From assembly GCA_036874045.1 (NCBI GenBank), contig JAZBRI010000003.1:1438501-1502500 (forward strand): a stretch of DNA of 64,000 bases, read 5' to 3'. Position numbers and translations under genes: made by a program. The DNA comes from Cymodocea nodosa (lineage: Eukaryota; Streptophyta; Magnoliopsida; Alismatales; Cymodoceaceae). Shown piece after piece: positions 49,557 to 62,300 of the stretch; the stretch's first letter is position 1; every line of letters begins with the position of its first letter. The notes beneath the pieces were generated by a model. That model searched no databases and was not told the DNA's origin. It saw only the letters and a list, made by a program, of their open reading frames with translations.

Positions 49557-50352
49557 GTCATGCCGGTAAAACAAAAATTGTGCAGATGTCATCCTGATTG
49601 GGCATATAAGTTCAAAGAAGAAGTGTAGAAATAGTATGATGTCAACTTCCTTCAAGAAGTGAAGTGCCCTAAATGGTTGGCAAATATTGTGTCAGTCTCT
49701 AAAAAATATAACAAAGTTAAGATGTATATTAATTACAGGAACTTAAATAAGGTCAACCCAAAGGATAATTTTCCTTTGCCTCATGTAACATATTACTTGA
49801 TGATGCAACTAAGCATAAAGTTTATTCCTTCATGAATGATGTTTCTGGCTATAGTTAGATCAAAATGGTTAAAGAGGACAAATAAAAAATAACATTTATA
49901 ACTCTATGAGAAGTGTTTTGCTACAGGGTCATGTCTTTTGACTTAAAAAATACAAGTGCAATATATCAGAAGACAATTACCACTCTCTTTGATGCACAAA
50001 AAAGTAAAGGTATATGTGAATAACATGATAGCAAAGACACAAAGTCATGAGAAACATTTAGTATGATTAAGAAACTCTTTGTAAGGTTAAGAAAATTCAA
50101 ATTGAAACTCAATCAAAACAAACACATATTTGAAGTCACAACAGAAAAGCTTTTAGGCTTTGCGATCAATGAAAAAAGGATAGAAGTAGATCTTAGAAAG
50201 GCTAAAATTATTTTAAAAATGTCTCCACCAAAAACTAAAAAGAAGTCAGAGATTTGCTAGGTAAATTGCAATACATTAGTAGATTTATTACAAGGTTTAC
50301 ATCTGTTTGTAAGCTAATTTTCAAGCTACTCAAGAAGAATGCAGAAATAACA
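49557..50352 (+). pseudogene. Ty3/Gypsy retrotransposon reverse transcriptase fragment, dead
   Basis: The plus strand, over several frames, reads as the reverse transcriptase of a plant Ty3/Gypsy element: KQKLCRCHPDWA, FLQEVKCPKWLANIVSV, NYRNLNKVNPKDNFPLPH, CYRVMSFDLKN, then at 50013-50024 YVNN where active enzymes have YVDD, KLFVRLRKFKLKLNQNKH and KLLGFAINEKRIEVD, and last IFKLLKKNAE. Stops and frame changes occur throughout, and both catalytic aspartates of the active-site motif are lost. No gag, protease, integrase or clear LTR is recognised around it. Confidence 0.88.
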
Positions 50353-52139
50353 TAGATAGAAGGGACCTTCAGAGCAGAATGACGAACTTGGTCTTTGGTG
50401 TCCATCCAACATTCTAATATGTTATCCCAATATAATTGAACGATTCCTCGTAGATGTTTATGTCACCAGCTCCTGCAGAGATAGGGACCACATTTCAAGC
50501 ATCTTGCATACATTGGAGACCATTGTTGGTACTACCTTTCTCCAGTTGCTTACATGAAGCAGATATTCAAAAAATATTTTGCAATACTTGAATCTATTAA
50601 ATTATGAATGAGAAGGAATGGTGGCAACAATTAATACCTTAACCCCACTATGTGGGGGCAATGGAGAATGAATATATAAGGTAAAAAAACATGAAGAAAA
50701 ATTTGATTTTACCTTAAGTTGCAGATCAGTGCCAGGAGAAAGTGAGGCCCCTAATAGTTTTCTAATGTCTATATCAAGCACTCCTCTCGCCATCGTCTAC
50801 TCATCGCATACGGAGACCTCCTCTTGCCATCCTCTCTCGAACAACCTCCACTTGCATATAGAGAAACCGTGCACAGAGAAAGCTCATCGCTCGCCTCTAC
50901 CATGATGCTCAACGCTCGACTCCCTAAGCTCGATCAAGCCCTCCTCTCGCCATCTACCCTGTTATATATCATTGTCATACAGGTGTTGCTAAGTGTGGTC
51001 AAGTTGTAATGTAATCTGCCTAAACTATGTGTTGTGTGATAAAGAGGCACTATTAAGTCATCGCTCATTGCAACGACCTACGTAAGCAGTCTGACGATCC
51101 TCTTGGCTGTAGGAGCGGCGCGGCGACAAAGAGAACCACAACATACTCCTGGAAAACCTCCTCTTGTGTGACACCAAGCATGTATGGAGCACTTGCCTTT
51201 GACATCATCAATTTAATAGAAACCTCTCATTGCCCTAGGTGTGTCGATCGATTTTGTTACTGTTTCTGTTTAAAATAGTGTGGAAAATAAGTTATTTTAA
51301 TTTCTATTGTTTTATGGTTGTAGTTTAGATTAGTTTCAATTAAATATTGATAGATCAGTAATATGTTACATATAGTTTTCATTATAGATTTCTGTTGATT
51401 TTGTTATTGTGAATTATTCTATGTTATGTTCCTAGCAAAAACTTGTTATTTCATTAAATCTATTGGGTGCTTGATCAGATTTGTTTATTAGTAATATTGT
51501 TGTTTAAATTTTATATATTTGTTTGTCTCAATTTTTGCGGTAATAGAGTAAGTGAAACTTTATTACATGCTATCCTAAAATTTTTAGATGTGTTTTCCAT
51601 ATTTCCTTTCAATATGAGTAGGTAAAAAATTAATCCCTAAGTCTTAGAGAATTGATTCTTGTACTGTTTTATGATAATAGCCTGTTATCAAATTAATAGT
51701 AGCTAAACCATGCTTCTTGGTCTTTTTGCCTGAGATGAGACTATTTTGAATAATGATTGATAATTGATGATTGGCAAATATATTATGAATTATTATCCTC
51801 TTACCTTTTTCCTATCCGTCTGAGACATGTAAATAATATTTCATGTCCTAACATTTTATCAAGTACAAAATTAAATCTGTCTCTTTTGACTTTCTCACAT
51901 ATGCATAAATACTTTATTATTTCTTGACTTTTCATTTTTAAGTATTTTAGACTTTTCGTTTCTTTTGTTTTTAATATTTCTTTGTGTATAAACGGATCTT
52001 AAATCTAACCTTAAGCAACAAAGATTACTATTTTTTTTTTCGTTGTAGGATAAAATTTGACAAATATTATTAAATAGATGTCTACTTCTTTAATTCTCTA
52101 TGAACGTGTAGGATTAAGACCTATTTTCAAACACAGGTA
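50353..52139. other. Unassigned stretch right of the Gypsy fragment
   Basis: No gene recognised. A GC-richer island (about 50740-51245) has CCTCCTCTCGCCATC-like motifs three times (near 50779, 50818 and 50939). It may be part of the same retrotransposon or an unrelated repeat. The rest is AT-rich. Confidence 0.4.
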
Positions 52140-52575
52140 AATTTTTAAAAGATTCAAACTTGCCGTCAAATAAACAATGCACAATTATAGGTAAATTTTT
52201 TCTAATTTTCCTTATATAATTTTTTATCAAACAAAAATCTTAATCCTTAATTAAATTTACTAATTTTTTTATTAATGTTTATTTTATTTGGCAATTTTCA
52301 CATGGAAAATTAATAATGAATGTAACTTGATATGCAATAAATTAATTATGTTTATAATTATTTTCTATTTTAAAAATAAAAATATTCAGAAGACTTAGGC
52401 ACTTACGAGAAAAATTCCTGTGGGCCATTCATTTTATGAGATTTTGAGTAAAATTACCGTACTTAATTTAGATTTTAATCATAAAATATATGATTTACAA
52501 GGTAATTGAATCTAAATGTGTGGATCTTAATAATAAAATATTTATTTCGAATTCACAATAATATATTATTTTACC
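52140..52575 (+). repeat. Direct repeat, right copy
   Basis: Partner of 47440-47870, about 4.7 kb to the right in the same orientation. The two differ by many substitutions and small indels, so the duplication is old. Confidence 0.85.
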
Positions 52576-52914
52576 CCTTTTTTCTCAAAATATTAGTCAT
52601 TTTCCCTTTCTCCAAACACAAATGTGTACGCTTCTTTTTTTATTTTTCTTTTTATTATTCAATATATTTTCTGTTGATTTACACACATGCACAGACGTGT
52701 TATTAGAGTCAAATATATTTTCATTTATTTTTTTTTATTTTTTTCTATTTCATCTAGTTCCTTGTCACAACCATCCCTTAAATGTCAACTAAAGGAAGAA
52801 GAGATCTCTCCGTTGTTTTAATAAAGGGAATAAATAGTGTTTTTCAATGATGAATTATCTCTTTGAAATTTTGGATAAGATAGTATTATAAAGTAACACG
52901 TAGAATAAAATAGC

Positions 52915-53110
52915 AATAACATCAATAATACGAGTCATGATCCCATTACAAGCGATTGGCCATATAAATTTTATTTTCAAATATATCTATCTATTATTAA
53001 ATTTTTAATTAAATTATATAACTTTAAATTTTCTTTACAATTTCTAATAATTTAATTTTAAGTTTCTCCTTACTTATTTTAATTTTTTCCAGACTAATTA
53101 ATTATTTTCA
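52915..53110 (-). mobile_element. LINE 3'-end fragment
   Basis: Aligns with the 3' end of the ACBP intron LINE: GAGTCATGATCCCATTACAA, GATTGGCCATATAAATTT, ATCTATCTATTATTAAATTT, AATTAAATTATATAACTTTA, ACAATTTCTAATAATTTAA. Preceded by AGCAATAACATCAATAATA, like the tails of the other copies. Confidence 0.6.
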
Positions 53111-53154
53111 TTTAATTAGAAATAAGCAAATGTAAATATTAAATATTATAGTCA

Positions 53155-53240
53155 AAAGGAGTTGTCTCATTGGTTAGAAAGCAAGAGAAGTACTTCTACG
53201 TAATTTAATTATGACATCAGGTGCAATTCCGTCCATTCAT
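53155..53240 (+). repeat. Possible tRNA-like SINE head
   Basis: TGTCTCATTGGTTAGAAAGC is like an A box and D-arm, and AGGTGCAATTCCG, about 42 bases later, like a B box. Weaker than the elements at 3595 and 9705. No full tRNA fold is visible. Confidence 0.3.
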
Positions 53241-53823
53241 TAAAAGGACTAGCCTATCACTTTATCCTGTCCCTTTCACTTAAGAACGCTACTAATTAGA
53301 ATGTGATTTTTTGATAAAAAAATGTACGATATTTGTGATAAGTTTAAACGATCGTGATATTTATTATGAATCGTGTTTAATATTGTCACGTCACGAGCAT
53401 CACCAAAAAAAAAAAAAACGATACGTGAAACTGATTCCAAATAATGAATGTGGTCCTCAGTCCAAACGAGTTTTAAAAAAACAATTCCAATATATTCGAA
53501 GATTTTGAATAACGTGTTACTTTGTCCATTCTAAGATGCCTGAAAAGATTGGAAAGTCTAGTTTAATAACGTGATTTTGACATTTGCTTTAATATCTGAC
53601 CATTATTAGTGCCAAATGCAAGCAATTCCTTAGTCCTACAAGTTTCTCCACGTCCATGAAGTAAGCGTGACGGATAAATTAAAAGAATGTTAGAGATCTT
53701 ACGTAAGAAATAATTTACACATTCTTTGTTTATTATTCAAAGTTAGACAAATCTACGTTGGAAATTTACCTTTACAGACGTGGACGATAAGATAATGCCG
53801 TTGACATTTTCTTCAAATTTTAA

Positions 53824-53990
53824 ATAATAACAAAAATTTAAATCATAATCTCAAGTCAGTTGTATCAATCTTTTTTTTTTTCAAATATTTTAATCTATTA
53901 TAAAGTTTTTAATTAAATCACGTAAATTTAAATATTTCCTTGTGATTCTTGAGGAAGTAATTTAAATAAGTCAACTTTTATTTCTTTTAG
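53824..53990 (-). mobile_element. LINE 3'-end fragment
   Basis: Aligns with the 3' end of the ACBP intron LINE: AATCATAATCTCAAGTCAG, TTCAAATATTTTAATCTAT, TTTTTAATTAAATCACGTAA, TTTAAATATTTCCTTGTGA, TTCTTGAGGAAGTAATTTAA. The left end follows AATAATAACAAAAATT. Confidence 0.6.
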
Positions 53991-54189
53991 GGATATAAAT
54001 ACTGTAAAAAAAACTGAATAAAGTGCCATCGTGAGATTTTATTTTTTTATCCAGATTTAAATTATAATGACAAAATATTACCATAAAAAAAACATATTCC
54101 AATCGAAAAGGCTATCAAAAAAATCTGTTTCTAGAAACGTCCGAAACCGTGGTCCGATGACCCGGTTAAAGTTCAAACGGCGGGCTAGT

Positions 54190-54195
54190 CACGTG
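54190..54195 (+). promoter_or_regulatory. G-box / ABRE-like element upstream of the REF/SRPP gene
   Basis: CACGTG followed by GT (core of an ABA-response element), about 480 bases upstream of the ATG at 54670 and about 355 bases upstream of the TATA box. The REF/SRPP family is often stress-induced, so ABA control is a reasonable inference from one motif only. Confidence 0.4.
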
Positions 54196-54545
54196 GTCCG
54201 AATGCGCCACCGCAGGCAACTCTTCCAGCCTCCCAGGTTTTCTAGACTCTCACGTTTAAAAGATTAGTCTAATAGTATTTTTTTTGCGAAAACGAACCTT
54301 TACATTTAGATATCAACCATCAGAACCAAAATCATAAGAATCTGGAGAATATTTGGACGCGATCGAATTCGGAAGAAATAAATTTGTATGTTAACCAGAT
54401 AAAAATAATTTGAAGGACATATCTGCAATCTCCGATAATACTTAGCCAAGAAGAATACCGTCGTGTGTACACGCGGCGACCGTTCTCCGACGCAACTGTC
54501 GTCTCCGTTCGAAATCGGACGGTGACCCGACCGATTCTCCTCCAC

Positions 54546-54553
54546 TATAAATA
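54546..54553 (+). promoter_or_regulatory. TATA box of the REF/SRPP gene
   Basis: TATAAATA in the context CTCCACTATAAATACCC, 124 to 117 bases upstream of the ATG. A textbook plant TATA box with a C-rich leader after it. Confidence 0.75.
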
Positions 54554-54669
54554 CCCACCCTCGCCAATGCTGGTCCTTCGCCTCCACGTTTCATTCCTCG
54601 ATCCCTCGCCTTGTCCGAAGAAGAAACCAGGGAAGAAGAAGTTCGTGCCTTCGCGTCACTAGATCCTCC

Positions 54670-57378
54670 ATGGCAGAGGTGAACACCGAGCGGCAGCAGC
54701 AGGAAGAACAGCAGACGACGGTGAGAAAACTACTTCCCTTTTCGTTATTTACCTACCTGTCGTTTTTCCACTCGTCTAGGGTTGGACGTTCTGGTTTAGT
54801 GTTGGAATTTATTTCCTCTGTTTTTTAGTGTTGTTCCTATTAGTTTTGCAATTGGTTTTCCATGAATTGAGTGGAATTCTGTTCTGTTGTTGATCTAGGG
54901 CTTGGCTTGTTGGTTCATGATTAATTTAATTATTGGAATCCCCGTAACAAGGAATCTGTTCAATCTTTCATTCCATAGAATTTTATCTCAGCGGTTTTAA
55001 TTCTTTTTTTGGTTTTCCAGAGCGTGGAGAGGTTGAAGTACCTGGAGTTCGTGCAACTGGCGGCGATCCATGTGCTGCTGTGCTTCGCTAGACTGTATGA
55101 TATTGCCAAGGAAAACTCTGGGCCGCTGAGGCCTGGGGTTCAGACTGTTGAAGGCACTGTTAAGGCTGTGGTTGGTCCCGTGTACGACAAATTTCACTGT
55201 GTCCCCTATGAGGTCCTCAAGTTTGCCGATCAGAAGGTCTGATCCCTTCTTCACCATTTCTTACTAGTTGTTTTTGTGTTGTAGGGCTGCTGTACTTATT
55301 GATTTTGATATACTGTTGACTCTTGGTGAATTTGGATCTCTTTTCAATAGTTTACATGATATAGGTCCGGCATGTTTCAGATTATATGATTACGGTGACA
55401 TGACAATAATATGAAACAAACAACATTGATATAACAGATTATGATGAAAATCAAGTAGACTATGTACAGTAACTTTTAGTTATAAGTTTCATAATCTCAC
55501 TTTTTCTTCGATCACAAGTGTATAGTTTGGTCTATATGTTTTTGTTCTTATAATTGGATATCCATAATTTCAACCAAACGTGATAATTAACAATACATCT
55601 GCAATACCAAAAAATCAACCGCCTTGGCTATTGTGTGTAATATTGATTATGCATAATTTGAATGCCTTATAATTCGAACCAAATCAAGGCTATGTTTCCA
55701 TCATAGCTTTCTAGAAAAGTGTTTTTTATCAAAACTATTTCCAAATGTACCCGGCAGTTTTAACTTTTTTTGGAAACATATCTTCATTTAAATCTTGTGC
55801 TTTTCAAGCAGTAGACGTGTGTCATTTTTTGAAAAAGTTATAAAAACATTGTCGTATGTTTTCAATATTGTTTTTCTAATTTTTGCATTTGCAAAAGTTT
55901 AGTTGTCCTATCCATCTAAGCACAAGTTAAAAACTAAATCTCATTAACCAAGCCATGCGACAACTGTCAAGGATGTTAATTCCTTGTTTCTGTTATCCCA
56001 CTTTCCTTCAAGTTGGCATTGGTCTTTCCTTAGCGAGAGTAAAAAAAGCTACAAACGGTATTGCTTTCTAATGAGCCTTTTTTTTTCCAAAAATTGAAAT
56101 TCCAATTGTAGTTCCAAATGGAGCTGTAGTGGTGGCTGTTTCTTGTTTGATCTCTGTGGTCATCTAGGTTACTTGGGAAAAAAGTGGTTGTCCATAGGTT
56201 ATTTTTTTGATAATGATAGTTTTGTGTTTTGGTTCAAATTTAATATTCATTTCCCCGAGTCTTATAGGGTGGGTGGAGACTAACTACACTATCTGTTGCT
56301 GATGGTTGTCCACAGGTATAGCTATAACACAAATATGTGTATGTGTTAAACTTATATGAAGGAAAGTAAAAAACTATAAACGATAAACACAACCTTCTTA
56401 CCGGACTAAGACAGCGCAAGGAAATTGAAAAGACTGTAGACCACTTTTATTAAACAAAAATTAAGGATATACGTTACTTTTTGAAAAACAACCCAAAGAT
56501 CACCATAGAAAAGTTTGCACTTTGAAACATTCATTATGCCAATTATGACTTTGCCTGAAATTTGAAAGGTTAGGGATTATCCATCGCACTTGATGATGTG
56601 CTATGATTCAAGTAGTTGCAATCAGAGTAGAATCTGTTTAGCAAGTGAATTTGGCATATAATTAAGTATTCAAGTTCCCGAACAATATATCAAAAAAGAG
56701 TCTGATAATATTCTATGGGATTCTTTATTCTGTCGATTGTATCAGTACAGGAATCTAATAGATATTTCCTTGTTTGACTTTATTTTTTAAGGGACTGCTA
56801 CAGTCAGCATTGAATTGTCATAAAATATACACTGGCAAGCAGATTTTATCTGTTGGTATGACTTTTTAATCGATATCCTACTCTTCTAGGCCTGATTCCA
56901 TGTTTATTTTTTCTGTTGGTACATGCAGGTAGATGACTCCGTGAACAAGCTGGAATACCATTTTTCGTCCCTTGTGCAACAAGTATCAACCAAAGCGTGT
57001 GATGTGGTCAATAAGGTGCCAGAGGTGGCCCGATCTGTGACCAGTGAGGCCCAGCGTGCTAGAGTGGTGGACGCTGCCACTGGTATGGCCAAGGTTGTGG
57101 TTGCCAAGTGCGAGCCGACATCCAAAGAACTCTATGTCAAGTACGAGCCAGTGGTAGAGCACTATGTTGTCATGGGATGGCGGTCTCTCAACAAGCTCCC
57201 TTTCTTTGCTCAGGCTGCTCATATCGTCGTTCCCACTGCTGCCCACTTGTCCGACAAGTATAATGATGCAGTGTGCATGGGAAGGGAGAAGGGCTATGCT
57301 GTTGCTGCATACCTGCCGCCGGTGCCTGTTGACAAGATTGCCAAGGTGTTCGGGCCACCAGATGCAGTGAATATGTGA
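54670..57378 (+). CDS. REF/SRPP-like stress-related protein
   Basis: Three exons: 54670-54720, 55021-55236, 56929-57378; GT-AG introns in phase 0, 238 aa. Seen: short polar N-terminus ([12 protein letters not shown]), then the family core [40 protein letters not shown] and [16 protein letters not shown], a long helical middle rich in Val/Ala/Lys, and the end [12 protein letters not shown]. Known: rubber elongation factor / small rubber particle protein family, in non-rubber plants known as lipid-droplet-associated or stress-related proteins; it coats lipid droplets rather than acting as an enzyme. No signal peptide and no true transmembrane helix, in line with surface binding. A G-box and a clean TATA box precede it. 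Confidence 0.92.
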
Positions 57379-59346
57379 GCCTTCTGTGTGTTGTCGAATG
57401 GCTTTAGTGTTTGATACGTGAAAAGTTCCATATGAAAAAGCCCCCTCTATCGTCTTTGTTTCTCTTTGTTCTCCTCCTCACTAGTTTGTAATAACCTAAA
57501 TGCTAAATTATACATCTTGTGGTGACATGCCTCTCACCTTTTCGGTGTTTCTCATGTTTTCCTTGCGTTGGTAAGAAAGACACTTATCGATTGTTTTGGT
57601 CGTGCTTTGCTAAAAGATTTTTCTTTGCACCTTGTGCATCTTATATATATATATATATATATATCAAAAGACCCCTAAATTTTGCTTTTTGGATGCGACC
57701 ATATATCATTCCTAATTCCCTCTGCACGCAGTGGATTTGTAATCCGAGTCAAACAGCTTCAATCGTCCCATTTATGTTTCGTGGCATCACTTGTCTCGAT
57801 CGTGAAGGACCAAAGGGCCTCCCTATGATATTATTGAGCGTGCACGGATGGCCTTCTTTTTCAATCTCGGTGTTGTTGTCGTCGTTTTCATTTGGGAGAT
57901 ACGGCATCGAATCATCCATCTTTCTTCTCAAACGAACGCTTCTCTTCGACAATCAATCTAAAATCCGACGGTCAATCAAATCAACTATAAATTAGATATC
58001 AAAAAATCCGAAGGTTCGGGCAAATTATCTGCTATGGATTTAAAAAATTATCATGTCAATGATTAAAAAATGATAATGTCAATGATTGAGTGCGAGTGTC
58101 GACCAAGAATTCCTCGCAATAATGTGTAGTCATGATTGTATGTTGGAAATTATTCGATGAAGTACATCTGGAAACAAAAAAAGGCTACACAACTTGAATG
58201 TTTCCATCTTTCTTTCAAATCTTTTAGAAAAAAAATGATCAACACCAACTAAACCGCAAAAAAAGTAACATACAACGACGGTGTTAAGACTTTCATTCTC
58301 TCGAGAAAAATCTGATTTATACCATTCAAGGATGATACTTATCTGATTTGTATCTTGATAAAAATCATGTAGCATTGAAACAACGCAAAATTAACTAGTT
58401 CAGTGATTTCGATTTAGTTTACAATATTGTCATCTGCGTCTTTTTCTGTGAACGAGAGATATGTCAGGTAAGCACTCCTTTTAATTACTTTTAATGGTAT
58501 AATTTTTAAGCCTAAATTAAACATCACATGTACGTGGAATCCAATGTCACATTTCTTTTGATTATTTTTTTCAAGCTTGCTCCGTTGGCAAAATGCAAGT
58601 TTAAATCCGTGATCTTCTTTATAACGAGAAGATTACTTACCATAGCGCACAAGGTTGTGTCAATTTTCATCCACAAAATTTTGATATTTACTATTTAATA
58701 GGTCATACGCATTATTTAGTAAGTTGTGCTTTAATGTAAATATTATACAGCATATCCATAACATTATTCACATTAATTCTCACTTATTATCTATTTAGCT
58801 TTAAAATATCAAGTTTGCCATCCATTTAAACGTATATATAACTTTCTTTTTCACGTATTCTAAATTCCTGCTAAATAATTATCTTTTGATTTTGAAACAA
58901 AACACGGAGACGTGGAAATAATTCCTGCCACTCATATTTAAGTTGGAAAAGAACATAATCAATTAATTTCAATATTTACACACATTCAACACAAAAAGAA
59001 ACAAACATAAACGATTAAGTTTGTTTATTTATGACGATAATTTTTAAAATATGAACTCTAACGTAAATCATACTTAAACCACTAATCTTCCGAATAAGGG
59101 TGTTTAGGAAATAAGAAACGAATTAATACGATTCGGTTAGGGAAGGGGAAGGTGGGAAAACAGACAAACAAATTGGGAGGAGTATTATTAAAATTTAGAA
59201 ACAGGTGCCACACCAGGAGCAGTGCGGAAGCTGACCGTTCCCCCTCCGTCCTCGTCCTTCCAGCCCTTTTTCTCCTTTTCCTTATCGAAGAAGTCCCAAT
59301 TCGGATCGAGGGAGCACGAAAGAGAGTGGGAAGCTAGAGAGAAGCC
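57379..59346. other. Intergenic between REF/SRPP and AAA-FHA genes
   Basis: Left part: 3' UTR of the REF/SRPP gene and a (TA)n run at 57641-57663. Open frames on both strands at 57519-57995 show no family. The AT-rich middle (58000-59100) holds nothing recognised. The last 150 bases are the GC-rich leader of the AAA-FHA gene. Confidence 0.6.
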
Positions 59347-62300
59347 ATGGTGGAGACTAGGAGGAGCTCGTCATCCTCGAAGCGACCCGCCCCCTCTCCC
59401 CCCTCGCCCCCCTCCCTCCCAAAACGCCCCAAGGTCAGGGTATTCCTCCCTTTTCACTCATACACACACACTCTCTCTCCTTCGGTTTTATTCGAGGGTC
59501 TTGATTGTTTCTGCTTGGGATTCTTTGAAGGGAGGGGCGCAGAACGCGAGCGAACCCGCCGCGCAGGTGGCCCCCGGCGCTCCGGGCAAGGTGGCGGATG
59601 GGGCGACCAAGGAGGTGGTTGATGCGGACACGACGGCGGCAGAGGCGGAAGTTAGGCCGGAGGATGACTCACCCGAGCAGAGCACCTCGCCCAGCGTCCG
59701 TTCTCGGGGTCCGTGCTATTCTCGAAATTGTCTTTTGTTGGTATTTCGGGAGTTTAGGATTGTGGTTCATGTGTTTTTTTTTTGTTTTTTTTTTTTTTGG
59801 GTTTTGCTAGAGCGGTGCGTGCCTGTGGAAGAAGAGCAAGTGTCGAAGCTGCTGGAGCCACTGTTGATGCCGAAAAAGAAGGCTCCCAAGTCAGGTCACA
59901 AGCCTGCATGGGGGAAACTGCTGTCCGAGTCACTGCAGGTCTGCACTACTCCGATATCTGGTTTCTCCACGTCTTGTCTTCTTTTCCCTTTTTAACAAAT
60001 AAATGATCTTTTATTGCTAAACAAGTCTAGAACAGCTGAACTTCATCGTCTATTTGGATCATATCACTTGTAAGAGGAAATGCAATTAGTTTCGCAACAT
60101 TTATGATTAAATTTAAATGCATGTCGATGCTTGATTATGCCAACACGATTCATAATCTCGATTTTACGTAATATTAGACTTCTATAATTTGAACAAACAC
60201 ACATCTAGATATAAATGGGTTTCTACGAGTGCTTGGGTCTTCCTTGTGGAGAAATATTATTTCCACTAAAACTAATGAGACGATTACTAGAGGTCAAATA
60301 CTAAACTGCCAAAGAAAAGGAAGAAAAAGAGGGCATTCATATATTTCCAAACCTCAGATTGAGAAAAAAGAGATTGATGCATAATACCTTATCTGCATTA
60401 AGTTAAATTTATCAATGGTGATCTCCTCCAGGATGTTTCAATCTTATATGCTCATTTCATCTGTAAGCAATACTTTTGGAGATGCAGATTTTGCATCTGA
60501 TTGCCGTGATATTCACCTTCACATTTCATCTCTATCCACACCTGTTTGAAGTAAAAAAGAAGAAGTTATGAACAAGTTTCTAGTCACATTCAAGTACTAC
60601 ATCTAGTAATTTTGAAAAAATTCTTTAACATAACTCTTTATTACAGTGGGCAAGTTAACATTACTGTTATATTGCCCATGTACTCACTTCATATGGTAAA
60701 AGTGTATTATATCGTAGGAATAGGTTCATATACCAAAAATAATTTTTTATATGTTTTAGTTTATGCATACATACATGAGTTTTCCTTGTTACTTTTAATA
60801 TATAAGAAATTATACATCAGAAAATTTAAATGGACAAACTTACTGGAAATAGGAGGTCCCATAAATCAATTGTATTTTTCTGTGCATGCAGAGAGCTGTT
60901 TTAATTATTCATTATCCATGAAATTTTGGTTTTAAATGGAGAAACCATGTATTGCATCAAGGTCACCCTCCAAGTCTTAAATGCTTGATGATGAAACTGG
61001 TACAATGTCCCCCCTTCAAGTTTTTGGTACTTATTCTGTTGATTGTGCTATCTATATGATGCAGAATCCACACAAACTATTGCGCAACTCTCTCTTTACA
61101 GTGGGTCATAACCCAAAATGCAATTTACACTTGAGAGATCCATCTTTCAGCACAAATTTATGTAAATTGCGGCTTACTGAGGTATTGTTGTTAGATTATA
61201 CCATTTCAGTTTTTGATTGCTTAAATTATTCAATGATGTGGCTTTTCATGCATCATTTTGTCCATTTTTCAGCATGATGGTGTTTGTGCTCCATTACTTG
61301 AGACAACAGGAAGCAATGGTGTTGTGCAAGTAAATGGAAGAACCATAGAGAAAGGTTCCAAAGTGATCCTCAAAGGTGGTGATGAGGTGGTTTTTAGTTC
61401 GTCAGGGAGACATGCTTATGTATCCTTTCACTTTTGACTCTGACTTCTTTGAACTGACAATAAGCAAGCAATGACAGTTTTTCTGTTCCTTTTATTATTC
61501 CAGAATATGAACTGTGTTCCAATTCTTTAATTATTTATAGATTTTCCAACAACTTGTAAATGAGAATTCAGCTATAAATCTTTCTGAAGCACAAAATACT
61601 CCAGCTAAAGAGGCTCATTTTGAAACAAGATCAGGTGATCCCTCTGCTGTTGCAGGTGCATCAATACTTGCATCCTTATCAAATCTTAAGCAAGATTCAA
61701 CTTCCCTTCCAACACCTGTTCAAAATGATGAAAATATGCAACATGGCCTAGAAGTGCCTTCTGTGCTACCTCCTGATGTTTCTGATGGATGCGTGGAAGA
61801 GGTCGAAACACATGGCAATGCTGCAAACAATAAAACCAAGCGTAAGAGAGGTTCAGAGGTTGCTTGTAAAGATAAGGCAGATGTATCAACGGATCCTTCT
61901 GTTGTTGGTAATCATGCTAGTCGGGATAGTGATATTGGTACAAATACTCATCTTGATGCTAAAAATAAAAAGATTTTGAGTCTTGACTATGATCAAAGGC
62001 CACATTTGGCTGATTTTGGAATTCTCATGGGTTCCACCACAGCTGATCTGGATTTTGGTGAAAGAGTCCGCAAAATCATTGAGGATAGAAGCGAATTGCT
62101 TAAAGATTTCGGATCAATTGCAGCTCTGCCAGCAACAAGATGCCAGATATTTAAAAATGGTTTGAAAAAGGGGATTCTAAGAGCTAGCGATATCAATGTT
62201 TCCTTTGACAACTTCCCATACTACTTAAGGTGCAAATAACTATCATTGTACTTCCTTTTTTTCAATGGCTTAGTCATAACTTTTTTTTTATCATGCATAG

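Noticed and set aside
49557-50352. Active retrotransposon
   Set aside because: Stops, frame changes and loss of the active-site aspartates show that it is dead; no gag, integrase or protease was found.
57519-57995. 158-codon plus-strand frame after the REF/SRPP gene
   Set aside because: Contains a (TA)n run translated as repeated IY, has no family resemblance and lies in the 3' flank.
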